A DNA stretch of 64,000 nt from Dipteronia dyeriana (taxonomy: Eukaryota; Streptophyta; Magnoliopsida; Sapindales; Sapindaceae): the NCBI GenBank assembly GCA_032871835.1, contig CM065298.1, positions 13,831,096 through 13,895,095 of the forward strand, in the 5' to 3' direction. A program made the position numbers and the translations under genes. Positions within the stretch are counted from its first letter, which is position 1. Each line of letters begins with the position of its first letter. Below are positions 52,202 through 63,307 of the stretch, piece after piece. The notes under the pieces are model-generated. The model searched no databases. It had not been told where the DNA came from and was given only the letters and a program-made list of their open reading frames with translations.

Positions 52202-54420
52202 CATATTGAAACTATGAGTAATTGTTAGGATTTTGAGTTATGTTGGTATTATTCTTTAGCAAAACAATATTTTCTCTGTATAGTTTTCAAGGATTCTTGA
52301 TTTATCAAGCTTCATGAAAGTTAGACAACTCATCAAGCAAAGGAAAGGCTTTAAGAGGAGTAAGCATTGTTGCACATCAAATGTATACTTAGTCCTTAAT
52401 CCTCTTGCAAGGCGTTTAGATGCACACACACACACTGCATACATATGTGTCCCTACATTATTGTACTAAATTGGTATAACACATTCACACACTTGTTAAA
52501 TTATGCACATGCATTAGATTTAAATTGACAAATTATGTAAAAATGCATGTTCTAGGACTATCTCTAGGAAATAGCATACTTGTGTGTTCTTATATTTATT
52601 TGAGTGTGTTTTTATGTTATCAGACTTAATCATGTTCTCATATTGTTCTATATTGAGTTTCAGTCATTTCGGTTACTCATTCACATATTTTCGAGTTCCG
52701 AGTTGGAAGTTAAGAAACTTTTTGTCTTTATCGTACATGATTTTTGTCCTTGTATATCGAGTCGATTTCCATATCTTTTATAAAAAAATTATTGATACCC
52801 ATGTACATGAGAGAGTCCTGATTTGTAATCTAAAATCTAATTCGAATTCGGAGTTCGAAGGCCGAAGAACACGAGGGAGCGTAAAGGAGGAAACAAGTGG
52901 CCAAAGGCCATTTGCCACCCATCCCCGAGTTGGTGCGTGGCCATCTTAGGGCTGAGATGGCTGTGCGCTTCCTCCAGGAGCTGAGGTGGCACGTAGCCAT
53001 TGGTTGCCCCATTTCTCTCTCTTTCCCTCTCTTATAAATATCTCATTCCCTCTCATTTTCGAATTTAGAAGAAGATGTTGTGTAGAAAAAAATTCAGATT
53101 TTTCTCTCAACTTTAAATAAGATCTCTCTCATTTGTTATCCGATTTGAGTGATTAAAGTTCGAAAAGTTTCTTCTTGAAGTCTTTTGTTCAAGTATTTTG
53201 ATGGTTCTACACCAATTTAATGATTGCACACGAATTAACAAGATAGTTGATTATCTATTGTGATTTGCACTTTTAAATGTTCAATGACCTTGGGTCTTCT
53301 TTCTATTTTCTTGTACGGGACTTGAACAAATGTTGATGAGTGATAGAACTTCAATTAAAAACTAATTGTGCTTAATTAGAAACTTGAATGTGAGTTAGGT
53401 TTTTCTTAAAACCTATGGTTTCATATGTTTGTGAGTTGTATTATGATTAGCTTGTTATCTAGGGCTATTTGTGTTTTGATTGACTTTATTTTCATGATCA
53501 ATAGCCTTATCGTGTGATATGACTCATTAGTTGAATAAATCTACGATTAGCACATTTGATTTTGTATTTAGAGCCTATTAAGATTTAATTTATTATTTTG
53601 TGAATATATGCTGTCAATGATTGCTAGAGATTTGATTGCTCATATCTTGCATTTCTAGCATTATTGTTTTAGTTCTAAAGTCTTGGATATGTACTTCATG
53701 AACATGTTCATTTCAAGCTTTAGCGACATGAAAAAATCTAGGATTAAAGTGTGCTTTTGGAGATTTGGCATGCTCTAGATTTTTGTTCATGTACAAGATC
53801 TAGACAATCTTGTTTTGTGAACTTTGTTGCCTATGTCTAGATCTTTATGGAGTGTACATAATCCCTACATTTCATAAGCTCATGCATTGTTTTGTGTGGT
53901 GTCATGTTTTGGATTATAAACTAGAAAAATATACTTGTTGTGCTCATTAATTATTTATAGTTTCCATAGGATGTGTTGATCATATACTCTACGTTGTGTG
54001 TGATTGCATCATTTGCATTTCACTTAGATCATTTACCTTGCAAAAGGTAGAAGTCTTATATTAGAGTGTGTAGCTTTGATTTGAGCAAGAAGTCTTGGTT
54101 AGGATCGGGAGGATCCGAATAATCAAGCAAGGAGTCTTAGCTAGGATCGAAAGGATCCGAATAGCTAAACAATAAGTCTTGACTAGGATCGGGAGGATAC
54201 GGATAGTCATGCATGGAATCTTCCTAGAGACATGAGTGTCTTGGTTATGAAGTTACATCCTAGAGGTGTGATAGTCACATCTTGGAAAGGAAGTAAGCAA
54301 AGTGGTTCACTAGGCTTGAGGGTAGAATAGAAATTGATATCTTGGAGAGTGTATCATGGGATTGGTCACATCTTTGAGTGTGTATCTTTCATTTGTCATA
54401 ATGGATTATGGTTTGTCGGT
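52202..54420. other. non-coding region, possibly LTR-derived
   Basis: No coding sequence supported. CTCTTATAAATATC at about 53030 is a TATA-like motif followed by a pyrimidine-rich start and AT-rich sequence, which resembles an LTR promoter region, but no partner or ends were found. It contains the 42-bp tandem repeat at 54091-54216. Confidence 0.4.
54091..54216. repeat. three-copy 42-bp tandem repeat
   Basis: Units start AGTCTTGG at 54091, 54133 and 54175, with core TAGGATCGGGAGGATCCGA. Copies differ at a few positions; a partial fourth begins GGAATCTTCC near 54217. Confidence 0.85.
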
Positions 54421-54427
54421 GGTTGTG

Positions 54428-54903
54428 TGATGCAGCAGCAGTTACAGCAATAGAATATTTGGAGGGAATGGATCACAACAATGTTGGAAGGCTGTCCATG
54501 AAGTGGCCAAGTGTTGAGTTGGTCGAATGATGTGTGTACGTGGCTTCGCGAGGTGGCAAGACTTGCGTGAGCTGGCATGAATTTTACTTAATATAGGTTA
54601 GTGAGTCTTGGAGTTTCGTTGAATAAAGAATTCTTGTTTAGATGGAGTTCAACTTGGTTTAGAGTTGTTAGCTTTCAGAATTAGCTTTCTTGCTCTATTT
54701 ATTTGCATTGTGACCATTTATAGGGTGGTGAATATGAAATAAAATTCAGAGACCATTTTCTCTAACTTTCCAGTTATGTCATTTTGTTTAGAATGGTATA
54801 ATTAAAGCCTGACAACATTAGTTGATGCACAAATTTATTTGTTCTCAGTAGGTTGCTCGAAGTAGTGAGTGTGTGTTTCATGATTAGAGCTTTTGCTACA
54901 CCA
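54428..54903 (+). repeat. probable 5' LTR of a second Ty3/gypsy element
   Basis: The right boundary CTACACCA (54896-54903) is three bases before the primer site. The left boundary is inferred from a TG at TGTGATGCAGCAGCAG (about 54426) and is uncertain. A possible polyadenylation signal AATAAA lies at about 54625. No 3' partner LTR was seen in the window. Confidence 0.5.
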
Positions 54904-54906
54904 GTT

Positions 54907-54918
54907 TGGTATCAGAGC
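54907..54918 (+). other. primer binding site for initiator tRNA-Met
   Basis: TGGTATCAGAGC is the canonical plant retroelement primer site complementary to the 3' end of initiator methionine tRNA. It lies between the probable LTR and the gag ATG at 54944. Confidence 0.9.
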
Positions 54919-54943
54919 CTGGTTCGCTTGGGAAGCCATCAAC

Positions 54944-56489
54944 ATGCCACCGAAGAGACGTCAACCAAACCGGGTCCCCGTAGAAAAATCCATTGACTGT
55001 GAACACATGGCACAATTGGAGCAGCAAGTTGTGTAATTAACTGAGCAACTCGCGACGTTAATCGCCAACCAAAACCCCTTCCAAGCTCAGAACCCTTACG
55101 CATGAGGAGACGAAGAGGAAAGTGAAGATGAGAGTGACGAGGAAGAAGAGATTCCACAACGACATCGACAGATGCTGGGACGTGAAGATAGTCGACGGTG
55201 GGAGTCAGGCATACAGACAAAAGTCTTAGAATTTCAAGGAAACCTGCAATCGGAAGAGTTTTTCGAGTCGCTCGGAGTCATGGAATAAGTTTTAGAATTC
55301 AAGAATGTTCCTGCGAATGCAAGGGTAGCCTTGGTGGCGACTCAGTTTTGGGGGCGGGCAGCCGCATGGTGGCATCAGCTCAAACTTTCTCGAAATTGTT
55401 CTGGAAAATATGTGTTTCAATCAACTTGTAATATCCTAGGTAAGGTATGCAGGTATATCATTGACGGGGGGAGTTGCGAAAATATTGTGTCGGTTGAAGC
55501 GGTACAGAAGTTAGGACTTAAAATAGAGAAGCATCCAAAACCGTATCGCTTGGTATGGCTTCAGAAAATGGGTGAAGTAACAATGACTCAATGGGTACTC
55601 GTTTCTTTTTCAATGGGCACAATTTACAAGGACCAAACATGGTGCGACGTGGTCCACATGGACACCTGACACTTGTTACTCGGAAGGCTATGGCAATATG
55701 ATCAGAAAGTGTAGCACGATGGTTTTAAAAACACCTACACTTTCCTGTTCAAGAACACCAGTATTGTTTTACTACCTAGAAAGGCCACGGAGAAACCTAA
55801 GTTGACAGAAGGTACCAATATCCTTTAATTTACTAAGTTCGAATTGGAAATGGAAGATGTTGCAGTAGTTTTTGTACTGCTGAATAAAGAAGTAATAGCC
55901 AAGATTGATGTCCCTCAAGCTGCTGCCCTCTTGCTTACTGAATTTTTGGATGTGTTCCTCGAAGAACTACCTGACGGATTTCCACCACTACGAAACATTC
56001 AGCACCAGATCAACTTAGAACCAAGGTCAATGATACTTAACTAACCACACTACCGAATGAGCCCTAATGAACATGAGGAACTTCGAAGACAGGTTGAAGG
56101 GTTGCTCGCCAAAGGCCACATCCGGGAAAGCATGAGCCCTTGTGCAGTACCAGCTCTCTTAATTCCAAAAAAAAGATGGATCCTGGAGAATGTGTGTAGA
56201 CAGACGTGCAATCAATAAAATCACAGTGAGGTATAGGTTTTCGATTCCGTGACTGGACTACCTATTGGATCAATTAAGTCAGACAACGGTGTTCACTAAG
56301 TCAGACTTGAAAAGCAGAAATCATCAGATACGAATCCGGCATGGGGACGAGTGGAAAATCGCGTTCAAAATGCGAGAAGGATTGTACGAATGGTTGGTCA
56401 AGCCTTTCAACCTATCAAATGCACCGAGTACATTTATGCGAGTAATGAACCAAGCTTTATGGCCATTCGTCAGAAAATTCATTTTCTGA
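54944..56489 (+). pseudogene. Ty3/gypsy (chromovirus-like) gag-protease-RT, internally deleted and 3'-truncated
   Basis: Gag starts at ATG 54944 (PPKRRQPNRVPVEKS), with an acidic stretch (EEESEDESDEEEE) and the matrix-like AAAWWHQLK motif at about 55365. At about 55440 it jumps to the protease region (YIIDGGSCENIVS; the usual D-S-G has become DGG), so the C-terminal gag with its zinc knuckle is deleted. TWCDVVHMDT and a broken LLLGR-WQYD motif follow. RT begins at about 56075 ([21 protein letters not shown]), with [20 protein letters not shown] and [16 protein letters not shown], and ends before the YxDD catalytic box. RNase H, integrase and 3' LTR are absent. Lineage placing is tentative. 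Confidence 0.83.
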
Positions 56490-56670
56490 AATTCTATATC
56501 AAGTTGTAAAGCTCTACTATGTGGATTTACATTGTAATATTCAAAGTACAACTTGTGGAATTTGCTTTGCATTGAATATACTTGTATATAAGATACATCG
56601 TTTCTTGTTTTGTTTATATGTTAAGTGTATTACATTCTTTTATATTTGTGAATTTATGTTTGTAGACTAG

Positions 56671-57203
56671 GAGCATCTCCAATGTATCCTTAAAAGTAGG
56701 AGAGTAATCAAAATTTAATTATTTATCTAAAAAACATTGTTTAATAGAGTCACTAAAATTTAGCAATAACAGTTATCAATAATCAAATTGTCTCTCCAAT
56801 AATCAATTTAAAGATTGACTTTCAATCATCAAATACAAACTTAACCCAAAATAAATGTTGCTGTAATTTTATCATTTATCCCATTTGTGGCTTTTTTTTC
56901 TGATCACATATGTATCTCATCATTGTTTTTACCCTAAAACTTTCAATTAGGTAAAATTAGTCTCTTCATTATGAATAGATCAATACTCATATCATATACC
57001 TTCTCTTGTCTTTTATAGTTTTTAATTTTTTTTATCCTTAAAATAAAAATGAGCGGAAACAGTGAAAAATGAAGTGCGATTAGATTTTTGATTTAGATAA
57101 AGTGTACCATTATGGACCACACAATTATCAAATTTAGCAATCCTCAAATGTTGAGTTGACAACTTTTGATGATCTAAATTTGTTTATACCATTGGAGATG
57201 CTC
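56671..57203. mobile_element. MITE with GAGCATCTCCAATG inverted ends
   Basis: The left end GAGCATCTCCAATG (56671-56684) and right end CATTGGAGATGCTC (57190-57203) are perfect inverted repeats enclosing 533 bp of AT-rich, non-coding DNA. GAGCATCTCCAA ends occur on abundant plant MITEs. No clear target duplication was found, so I leave the superfamily open. Confidence 0.75.
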
Positions 57204-57539
57204 AAAGGATGGTGAATTGAGAATACATATGACAATTATTTATTAATAACAATCTTTTTAAGAGTTCAATTGTATGCTCACCAAGTGTTTGACAAGAGTC
57301 TCGAAAAGTTTTTAAAAATAGAGTGTCAACCTATCACCCTCCCTCTAGGTTGTTTAGTTCCTAACTTGTAGGAATTTCAGTAGTGAGAATGTTGATTATA
57401 TGTGTATTATTTCTCATAATTCAGATCAGAAACTCATTATAGAAAAGTTATGTGCTTTATTATCTGAATTGTATTACACTATTATAGATGTGTAAAAGTT
57501 TATGCAAATTATGAACTAGAAGTTCTCAAATCCAAAAAT
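57204..57539. other. AT-rich non-coding stretch
   Basis: No supported gene. It lies between the MITE and the first recognisable part of the decayed copia element, and may be the degraded upstream part of that element. Confidence 0.4.
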
Positions 57540-58532
57540 ATTTACGTTTTAGACATGACAATTTTGGTCATCAAGCATCTAAAATGATACATATAATCAT
57601 TAAAAAAATTGAACATTAATTAAAAAGCCAAGAGATTCTTCATTTCCATAATAATGTATGCACTGCATATTCACAAATAGGGACTAGTAATAAAAACATC
57701 TCATTCTAAAGTTGGTTTTGAATCCCGGTCATTCAAAGGGATATATGTGGATATATTCATTCACCAAGAGTGCCCCTTCATTATTCTATGGTTCTAATTG
57801 ATGCATCTATGATATGGTCACATGTTTGTTTATTATCAAACATCTATATATTACTTGCACGGATTATTAGTTTTTCATGCATATTAACTTGATTGAACTT
57901 ACAAGATATTTGACGAATATTGCAAAGCAGTTGAGATTGATTTTCAACATTTAGTTTTCAGATATACTTAAAATCAAAATGGATCAGGGGAATCACTTAT
58001 CAAATATCTCTAGGTAATTGTAAGAACTTTATTATTTCGATACAGTTACCAATTTCTATATAGGGATTTGCTCACTTTTTAAGATATTTGATTGTGTTGT
58101 ACATCTCTTTATTGCATCTTTGTCGTGATCTAAGATAAGATCTTTATATCATTATGAGATTAATGTTGATTTTGATTAATCTTCTATTAAAACATTTAAA
58201 CTTCTGATAGTTTATATTTTTACGTACAATCTGTTTATTATTATATTGATTAATTTCCAAATGGAAATTTTCTTTAGAAGAGAATAGTAAATGAAAAGTT
58301 ACTCTTATTAAAAATATAGTTACCAGTTGGGCTCTCCCTCTCTATAAATAAATGTGTCTCATTTCAATCTCCATATCGCTCAAATACGAAAGATAATTGA
58401 TCATCATATAATTATTAATCTGTTACCCTGATATATTAAATGTAACAAGATTTTGTAAGTTGTCATCTCATAAACATCGACCGAGTGATTGTTCTTTTTA
58501 AGAACGATAGAGCAAAGAGCAACAAATAAATC

Positions 58533-58535
<3 letters not shown>

Positions 58536-58597
<62 letters not shown>
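58536..58597. repeat. (TA)n microsatellite
   Basis: About 30 uninterrupted TA dinucleotides; a likely spot for length polymorphism and assembly error. Confidence 0.95.
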
Positions 58598-58600
<3 letters not shown>

Positions 58601-58720
58601 GCTTATGAAACTTTTGAAAAGTATTGTTATTGGGATTCTAAATAAACAAAACTCGAGTGATAAATAAATCAACTTTCTCTAAATCAACTATATAAGAGTT
58701 TGATATATCTAAAGAGACAC

Positions 58721-58915
58721 AAGTCTATAAAATGATTAAATCCATTGAAATAAAAGAAATATCAACAGAGATACAAAAATATAGCAATTGAAAGAAATTG
58801 AAAGAAATTATATAAATCATACAAGTCTATGAAATGACTAAATCCATTGAAGTGGAAGTAATCTCAACAGAGATACAAGAATATATAAATTGAGAAATTT
58901 TTTATAAATCATATG
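58721..58915. repeat. 102-bp tandem duplication
   Basis: Units 58721-58822 and 58823-58915 share AAGTCTAT-AAATGA-TAAATCCATTGAA and CAACAGAGATACAA-AATAT blocks. The first unit has an extra AAGAAATTGAAAG-type insertion. Inside the decayed copia element. Confidence 0.85.
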
Positions 58916-59680
58916 AGAGAAATGTGGAATCATAAGAAAACAATAATTGATGATGTATTTTTATACAGAGTAGCGCTACTGAAATTATAAATGATAATTA
59001 TAATTTTCATAATATCAGTGACTGTAGACAAAAGACACGATTGGCCTACATGAAAAGAAGTAATTCAAGAATAATTGACTTTATAAGTCAAAAATAAAGT
59101 GTTTAGACCAATAGTACTCCAGACACCAAGAGATATCAAACTAGTTGGGTACTAGTAAGTCTGTATATGGAAACGTAATGAAAAAACAACGAGATCGTGA
59201 GATATGAGACACGACTCATAGTATAAGGATTCTTACAGGAACTACTGATGAATATGATTACGTTCCAAATTTTGATAAATTTGGTTGTCTTTGAAAGACT
59301 TGAAATGCATCTTTTAGACTTAGTAATAATTTATCTATATGATTTTCTCAATACAAATATTTATAATCCTTGAAGAATTTAAAATTCTAGAAGCATGTAA
59401 ATCGAAATATCATAATCTGTATTCGATGAATATACAAAAATCCTTATATGGATTAAAAACAAAATGAAACAGATGTGGTATAACCGTCTCAGTTAATATC
59501 CGATAAGATAAGGATATAATAAATCATATTTTATACTCATGTGTCTTCATAAAGAAATGAGAAAGAAAATATTGTCTCGACCTGAAGATCGAGCATATAT
59601 CAAATGGAATGGTTGTCCATATGTTAAAAATATTCTAAAAAGATTCCATACGGATATTATTCCATACAGCAAGCATTTGT

Positions 59681-59851
59681 TTATACTCCTTCTAATCATT
59701 TATGATATTATTTTATTTCACGAAATAAACATCTATATGCATCAGCTTAGCAATCTAGAAAGCAAGTCTTTACTTATACTCCCTCTAATCATTTATGACA
59801 TTATTTTATTTCACGAAATAAACATCTATATGCATCAGCTTAGCAATCTTC
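59681..59851. repeat. 93-bp tandem duplication
   Basis: Units start TTATACTCC at 59681 and 59774 and share ATTATTTTATTTCACGAAAT and ATGCATCAGCTTAGCAATCT almost perfectly. It explains the internally repeated 148-codon ORF around it, which is not a gene. Confidence 0.92.
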
Positions 59852-60438
59852 TAGATTGCTTCAAACGATTTTTTATCTGGGGGAGAATCTTATTAAGGGG
59901 AGCATATTTAATTAAGTATATTAATTATAATAGGGCATATGTGCATTGTACTCATTTTCCTTCAATTAGGTTTTTATCCTATTAGGTTTTCCTGATAAGG
60001 TTTTAATGAGTCAATTCTCTAAGCACACCAAAAAATATTTTGATCCATAAAGATCATCATAAATATTACATTAATCTACTAGATCATCGTATATATATTA
60101 TCTTGATCAAGATGATCATTGTAAATATTATTTTGATCCGACAGATCAATAAATATCGCTACTCAGTTTTTTATTCTACTGGGTTTTTCCTAACAAAGTG
60201 TAAATGTGAACACAGTTTTGAAGAAAACATTAATCCTAGACATATATGCACTATACTCTTTTTCTCTTCGATTAAGTTTTGTCACACCAAGTTTTTCTGA
60301 CAAAATTTTTAATGATATAATTTTAAGAACAACACCACAAGATCCAGAATATAATTGTATGTATTGTTATCAAGGGTTTTATCCCACTGCGTTTTTTCTG
60401 AAAATTAAAATACAAGTGATGAAAATCTAAAAGGAAGT

Positions 60439-60830
60439 ATTGTAATCGACGGTTTTTCACCATACACTCAAACCTTCTATTGTACCCACACATGTGGGTT
60501 TCATATTCTTTAGTTTGCTTAGCAACTAAGTTAAATGTAAGTCATCGATTGCAAGTAGCAATATTAGATGGGGTATTACCATAAGCACCCCTTTCTCTTA
60601 TTTCCTGTATATAAAGGATCAAGCTTTCTTGAAATCAATACTAAAGCATATATGCTCTCTCTCTCTCCCTTTCTCATCTCTCTTCTTTGTTTGTTACTGC
60701 ATAATTCAATTTTATACGGTGAAGTTAAATCAAAGATGCTCTCTCTCTCTCGTGTCTCTGTCACACTTTATTTACTTATTTATTTCGTCCAGATGTTCTT
60801 CAATTGTTCTTCGTACATATATATATACCA
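60439..60830 (+). repeat. possible 3' LTR or leader of the decayed copia element
   Basis: It follows AAAAGGAAGTATTG (a degraded polypurine-like and LTR start). It has the promoter-like TGTATATAAAGG (about 60606-60617) and CTTTCTTGAAATCAATACTAAAG, then CT-rich microsatellite sequence. Cut on the right by the MULE at 60840. The 5' partner was not found. Confidence 0.4.
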
Positions 60831-60839
60831 TTTTAAAAA

Positions 60840-62533
60840 GGATAAATCATATTTTAGTCCTTATAGTTTGTCTTAAAATGTGTTTAATCCACGGTTTTTT
60901 TGTATTGTAATTTTTAATCCATCGTTTATCTGACAATACGTATTTTAGTCTCTATCGTTCAATTATATTAGGGTTCTTTCAAGTCAATGAGACGGAGGTT
61001 TTAGAATCTTATATAATTAAAGGGTATAATAGTAATTTAAAAATTAATTAAAAACAAATAAATATTATTAAAAATTTAAAATAATTAAAAAATATTAAAA
61101 AATACAAAAACAATTTACAGAACTAACAAAACAAAATAAAAAAGAATATTGAAACTTAAGATTTGTTTACGAAAATAAAATAGGTAAGAAATTAAAAATA
61201 TATATAATCATTTATTATATATATTATTTAACAAACGAAAAAATTAAAGAAATCATATTTAATAATTAAAACAAAAAACCTAACCTAAACTCAAACGTCC
61301 AATTTATCTTCATCTTCTTCATCTTCTTCTTATCACCATCTTCTCCAAAACCCAAACCCTAGCCGCCGCCACCATCTCTCAAACACCAAACCCACTGAAA
61401 TCACTCCAATTTCCACCTCTAAAGTGTTGACCTTCTCACAACCGAGGACATCGACGCTCGATCTCTTTCTTCTCACTGATTCCCTCTCTTTTCCCTCGAC
61501 GGAGGGGTGGCCGTCATCTCTCTATTTCTTCCGGTTCATTGTGGGTGTCCGATCTCGTTTCACGGTTCTATTTCTTCCCATCTCTCTTCACGGGGTAGTG
61601 GTGATTATGGTGGTTGGTTTTAATTTGGGATGGCCACCGTTAAAGAGATCGAACATCAATTTTCTCCATTAAGAAGAGATCGACAAATCGACTGGTGGGT
61701 TGGGTGGGTGCTTTCGGTTGTTGGTGTTGGTGTTGGTTGGGTTTGAATTTTGAATAAGGTTGATTTTACTTTGATTTTTTTTTCAATTTTACTTCGATTC
61801 TGATTGGATTTCAGTGGGGAGTTGAGTGGTTTTGGTTTCGTTTTTCTTGTAGGAATTTAGTTGGTTTCTTGGTTTCGAATTTTCTGATGGCGAGTTAGTT
61901 TTCGATTTTCTAGGTGGTGGCGTTAGTGGTTTACGAGTTTTAGTTTATGGGTGTAGGGGTGGTGGTATTGGATATATGTAGGAACCGGTGGGAAATGGGT
62001 GATGAAGTTCCTGGATTTTTGGAAAATTGTTGTTGTTTATAAGGTTTCCAAGTTTGGTGATTGAGATAAATGGTGGTGGGTTTTGGTTTCAGAGATGGAT
62101 GAGTATGGTTTCTGGTGTTAATTTGGGTTTGGTTTATGGTGTTGAATTTTGATATGGGTTTAGATTGTTAAAGAATAATTTGGTGGATTTAGGCACAAAT
62201 GATTATGGTTGTATATTTATTTTTATTATTTGCTTTTATAATTTTTGTTGTTTAGTTGTTTTTATTATTTAATTAGGGTAAAATTGTAAATTTCTATTAT
62301 ATAAATTTTGACAATAAAAGATAAAAATAAAGGTATTATATTCTTTTTATTGTTGCCGGCACCATAAGAGGTATTAAGGTCATTTCACACGAAGGTCATT
62401 TCACACGACTGATATGTCAAAAAGTGTACTTTAAACGGATTTTGTTATAGAAGAATTAAAAGTCACAATTTTAAAAAACCGTGGACTAAACACAAATTAA
62501 GATAAACTATAAGGACTAAAATACGATTTATCC
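60840..62533. mobile_element. non-autonomous MULE with gene-like interior (Pack-MULE candidate)
   Basis: A 1,694-bp element with terminal inverted repeats of about 65 bp: left GGATAAATCATATTTTAGTC and right, inverted, GGATAAATCGTATTTTAGTC, both continuing CTTATAGTTT, CTTAA, TGTGTTTA-TCCACGGTTTTTT. Flanked by a 9-bp duplication with one mismatch, TTTTAAAAA (60831-60839) and TTTCAAAAA (62534-62542). There is no transposase. The centre (about 61280-61680) is GC-richer, begins with a pyrimidine-rich leader and AAACCCTAGCCGCCGCC, and includes an 82-codon ORF (61424-61672); it is followed by GT/T-rich, intron-like sequence. This looks like a captured 5' gene end, but the source gene is unknown. Confidence 0.8.
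61424..61672 (+). other. short ORF in the MULE interior, possibly captured exon
   Basis: 82 codons, start MLTFSQPRTSTLDLFLL, rich in Ser, Phe and Leu with hydrophobic stretches; no family recognised. Base composition differs from the AT-rich surroundings. It could be a fragment of a captured exon or 5' UTR; no evidence of expression. Confidence 0.3.
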
Positions 62534-62558
62534 TTTCAAAAACTTGTAAGAAGTTTTA

Positions 62559-63304
62559 GGTCCAGTTTGGTATTATTGTGTTGTGGGGAGAAGTGCTTTT
62601 GAAATTGTTGTAGGGGGAATTACTTTTGGAATTGCTGTGGGAAGTATCAGCTGAGTGTTTGGTAAACTGATTTTTAAAAGTGTTGTGAGAACTAAAATCA
62701 ATTTCAACGTGTTTGGTAAACTAAAATAAAAAGTATTGTGAGTGTGTAAAATTACTAAAAGAAAATAGACATCTAAATGGTATTAATGTACTATACTTTA
62801 CATTTATCTTGTTTATTTGTATTTAGTGTTTAGTGTTTAGTGTTTAGTGTTATATAATTATGGTACTTATTGAATTAATTAGTCTCATTTTTTATTCTAC
62901 TTTATTTAATTAATTAGCTTTATTTATTTATTTATTTTATTTTATTTTATTTTTTATTTCATTTTTATTCTACTTTATTGAATTAATTATCCCTATTTTT
63001 TTATACAGTTATGACAAAAAAAATTTGTATAGAAATATAAGCCCAATTTTTTTTGTTAAATTTCATTAAAGGCAAGGACAAAGTTGGAAAGTTAGTATAA
63101 TTTCATTTAATATTACTGTAGCGCGTTTTCTAAAAGCAGGAGCCAAAATCCAAAAGCATGTATTTGTAGCTTCTCAAAAACTCAGTTGGGAGAAGCTAAA
63201 AGTGACCAAAAGCACTTCCCCGTGATTTTACCAAACACCATATCTTAGGTCCAGAATCACTTTTGATCCCAAAAGCAGTCGGAGAAGCAATGTCAAACTA
63301 GGTC
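62559..63304. mobile_element. Harbinger/Tourist-like MITE, copy 2
   Basis: 746 bp, left end GGTCCAGTTTGG, right end CAAACTAGGTC (inverted, with small differences), flanked by TTA at 62556-62558 and 63305-63307, the usual PIF/Harbinger target. It is homologous to 2669-3395 over the full length, with an expanded TTTTA/TTTA tract in the centre and a triple TTTAGTG repeat at about 62822-62848. It begins only 26 bp right of the MULE end. Confidence 0.9.
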
Positions 63305-63307
63305 TTA

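Larger units (their letters stand above)
57540..60438 (+). pseudogene. strongly decayed Ty1/copia element (integrase, RT, 3' region)
   Basis: No long ORF, but conceptual translation shows copia landmarks in order. Integrase at 57556-57830: FGHQASKM, then RDICGYIHSPRVPLHYSMVL, IDASMIWSHVCLLS. RT at about 59035-59210: VFRPIVLQTPRDIKLVGY, with KRNEKT. RT second part at about 59440-59560: QKSLYGLKTK, INHILYSCVFIKK. Then YVKNILKRFHTD (59610-59660). A polypurine-like GGGGGAG occurs at 59879-59885, and GGTTTTCCTGATAAGGTTTT at 59977-59996 resembles the 3' untranslated region of copia elements. 58080-58520 shows no coding similarity and has a TATA-like CTCTATAAATAAATG (58340), perhaps an inserted LTR. 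Very old relic. Confidence 0.7.

Noticed and set aside
59539..59985. 148-codon ORF as a possible new gene
   Set aside because: Contains a 93-bp tandem duplication and copia-like motifs (YVKNILKRF); it is part of a decayed copia element.
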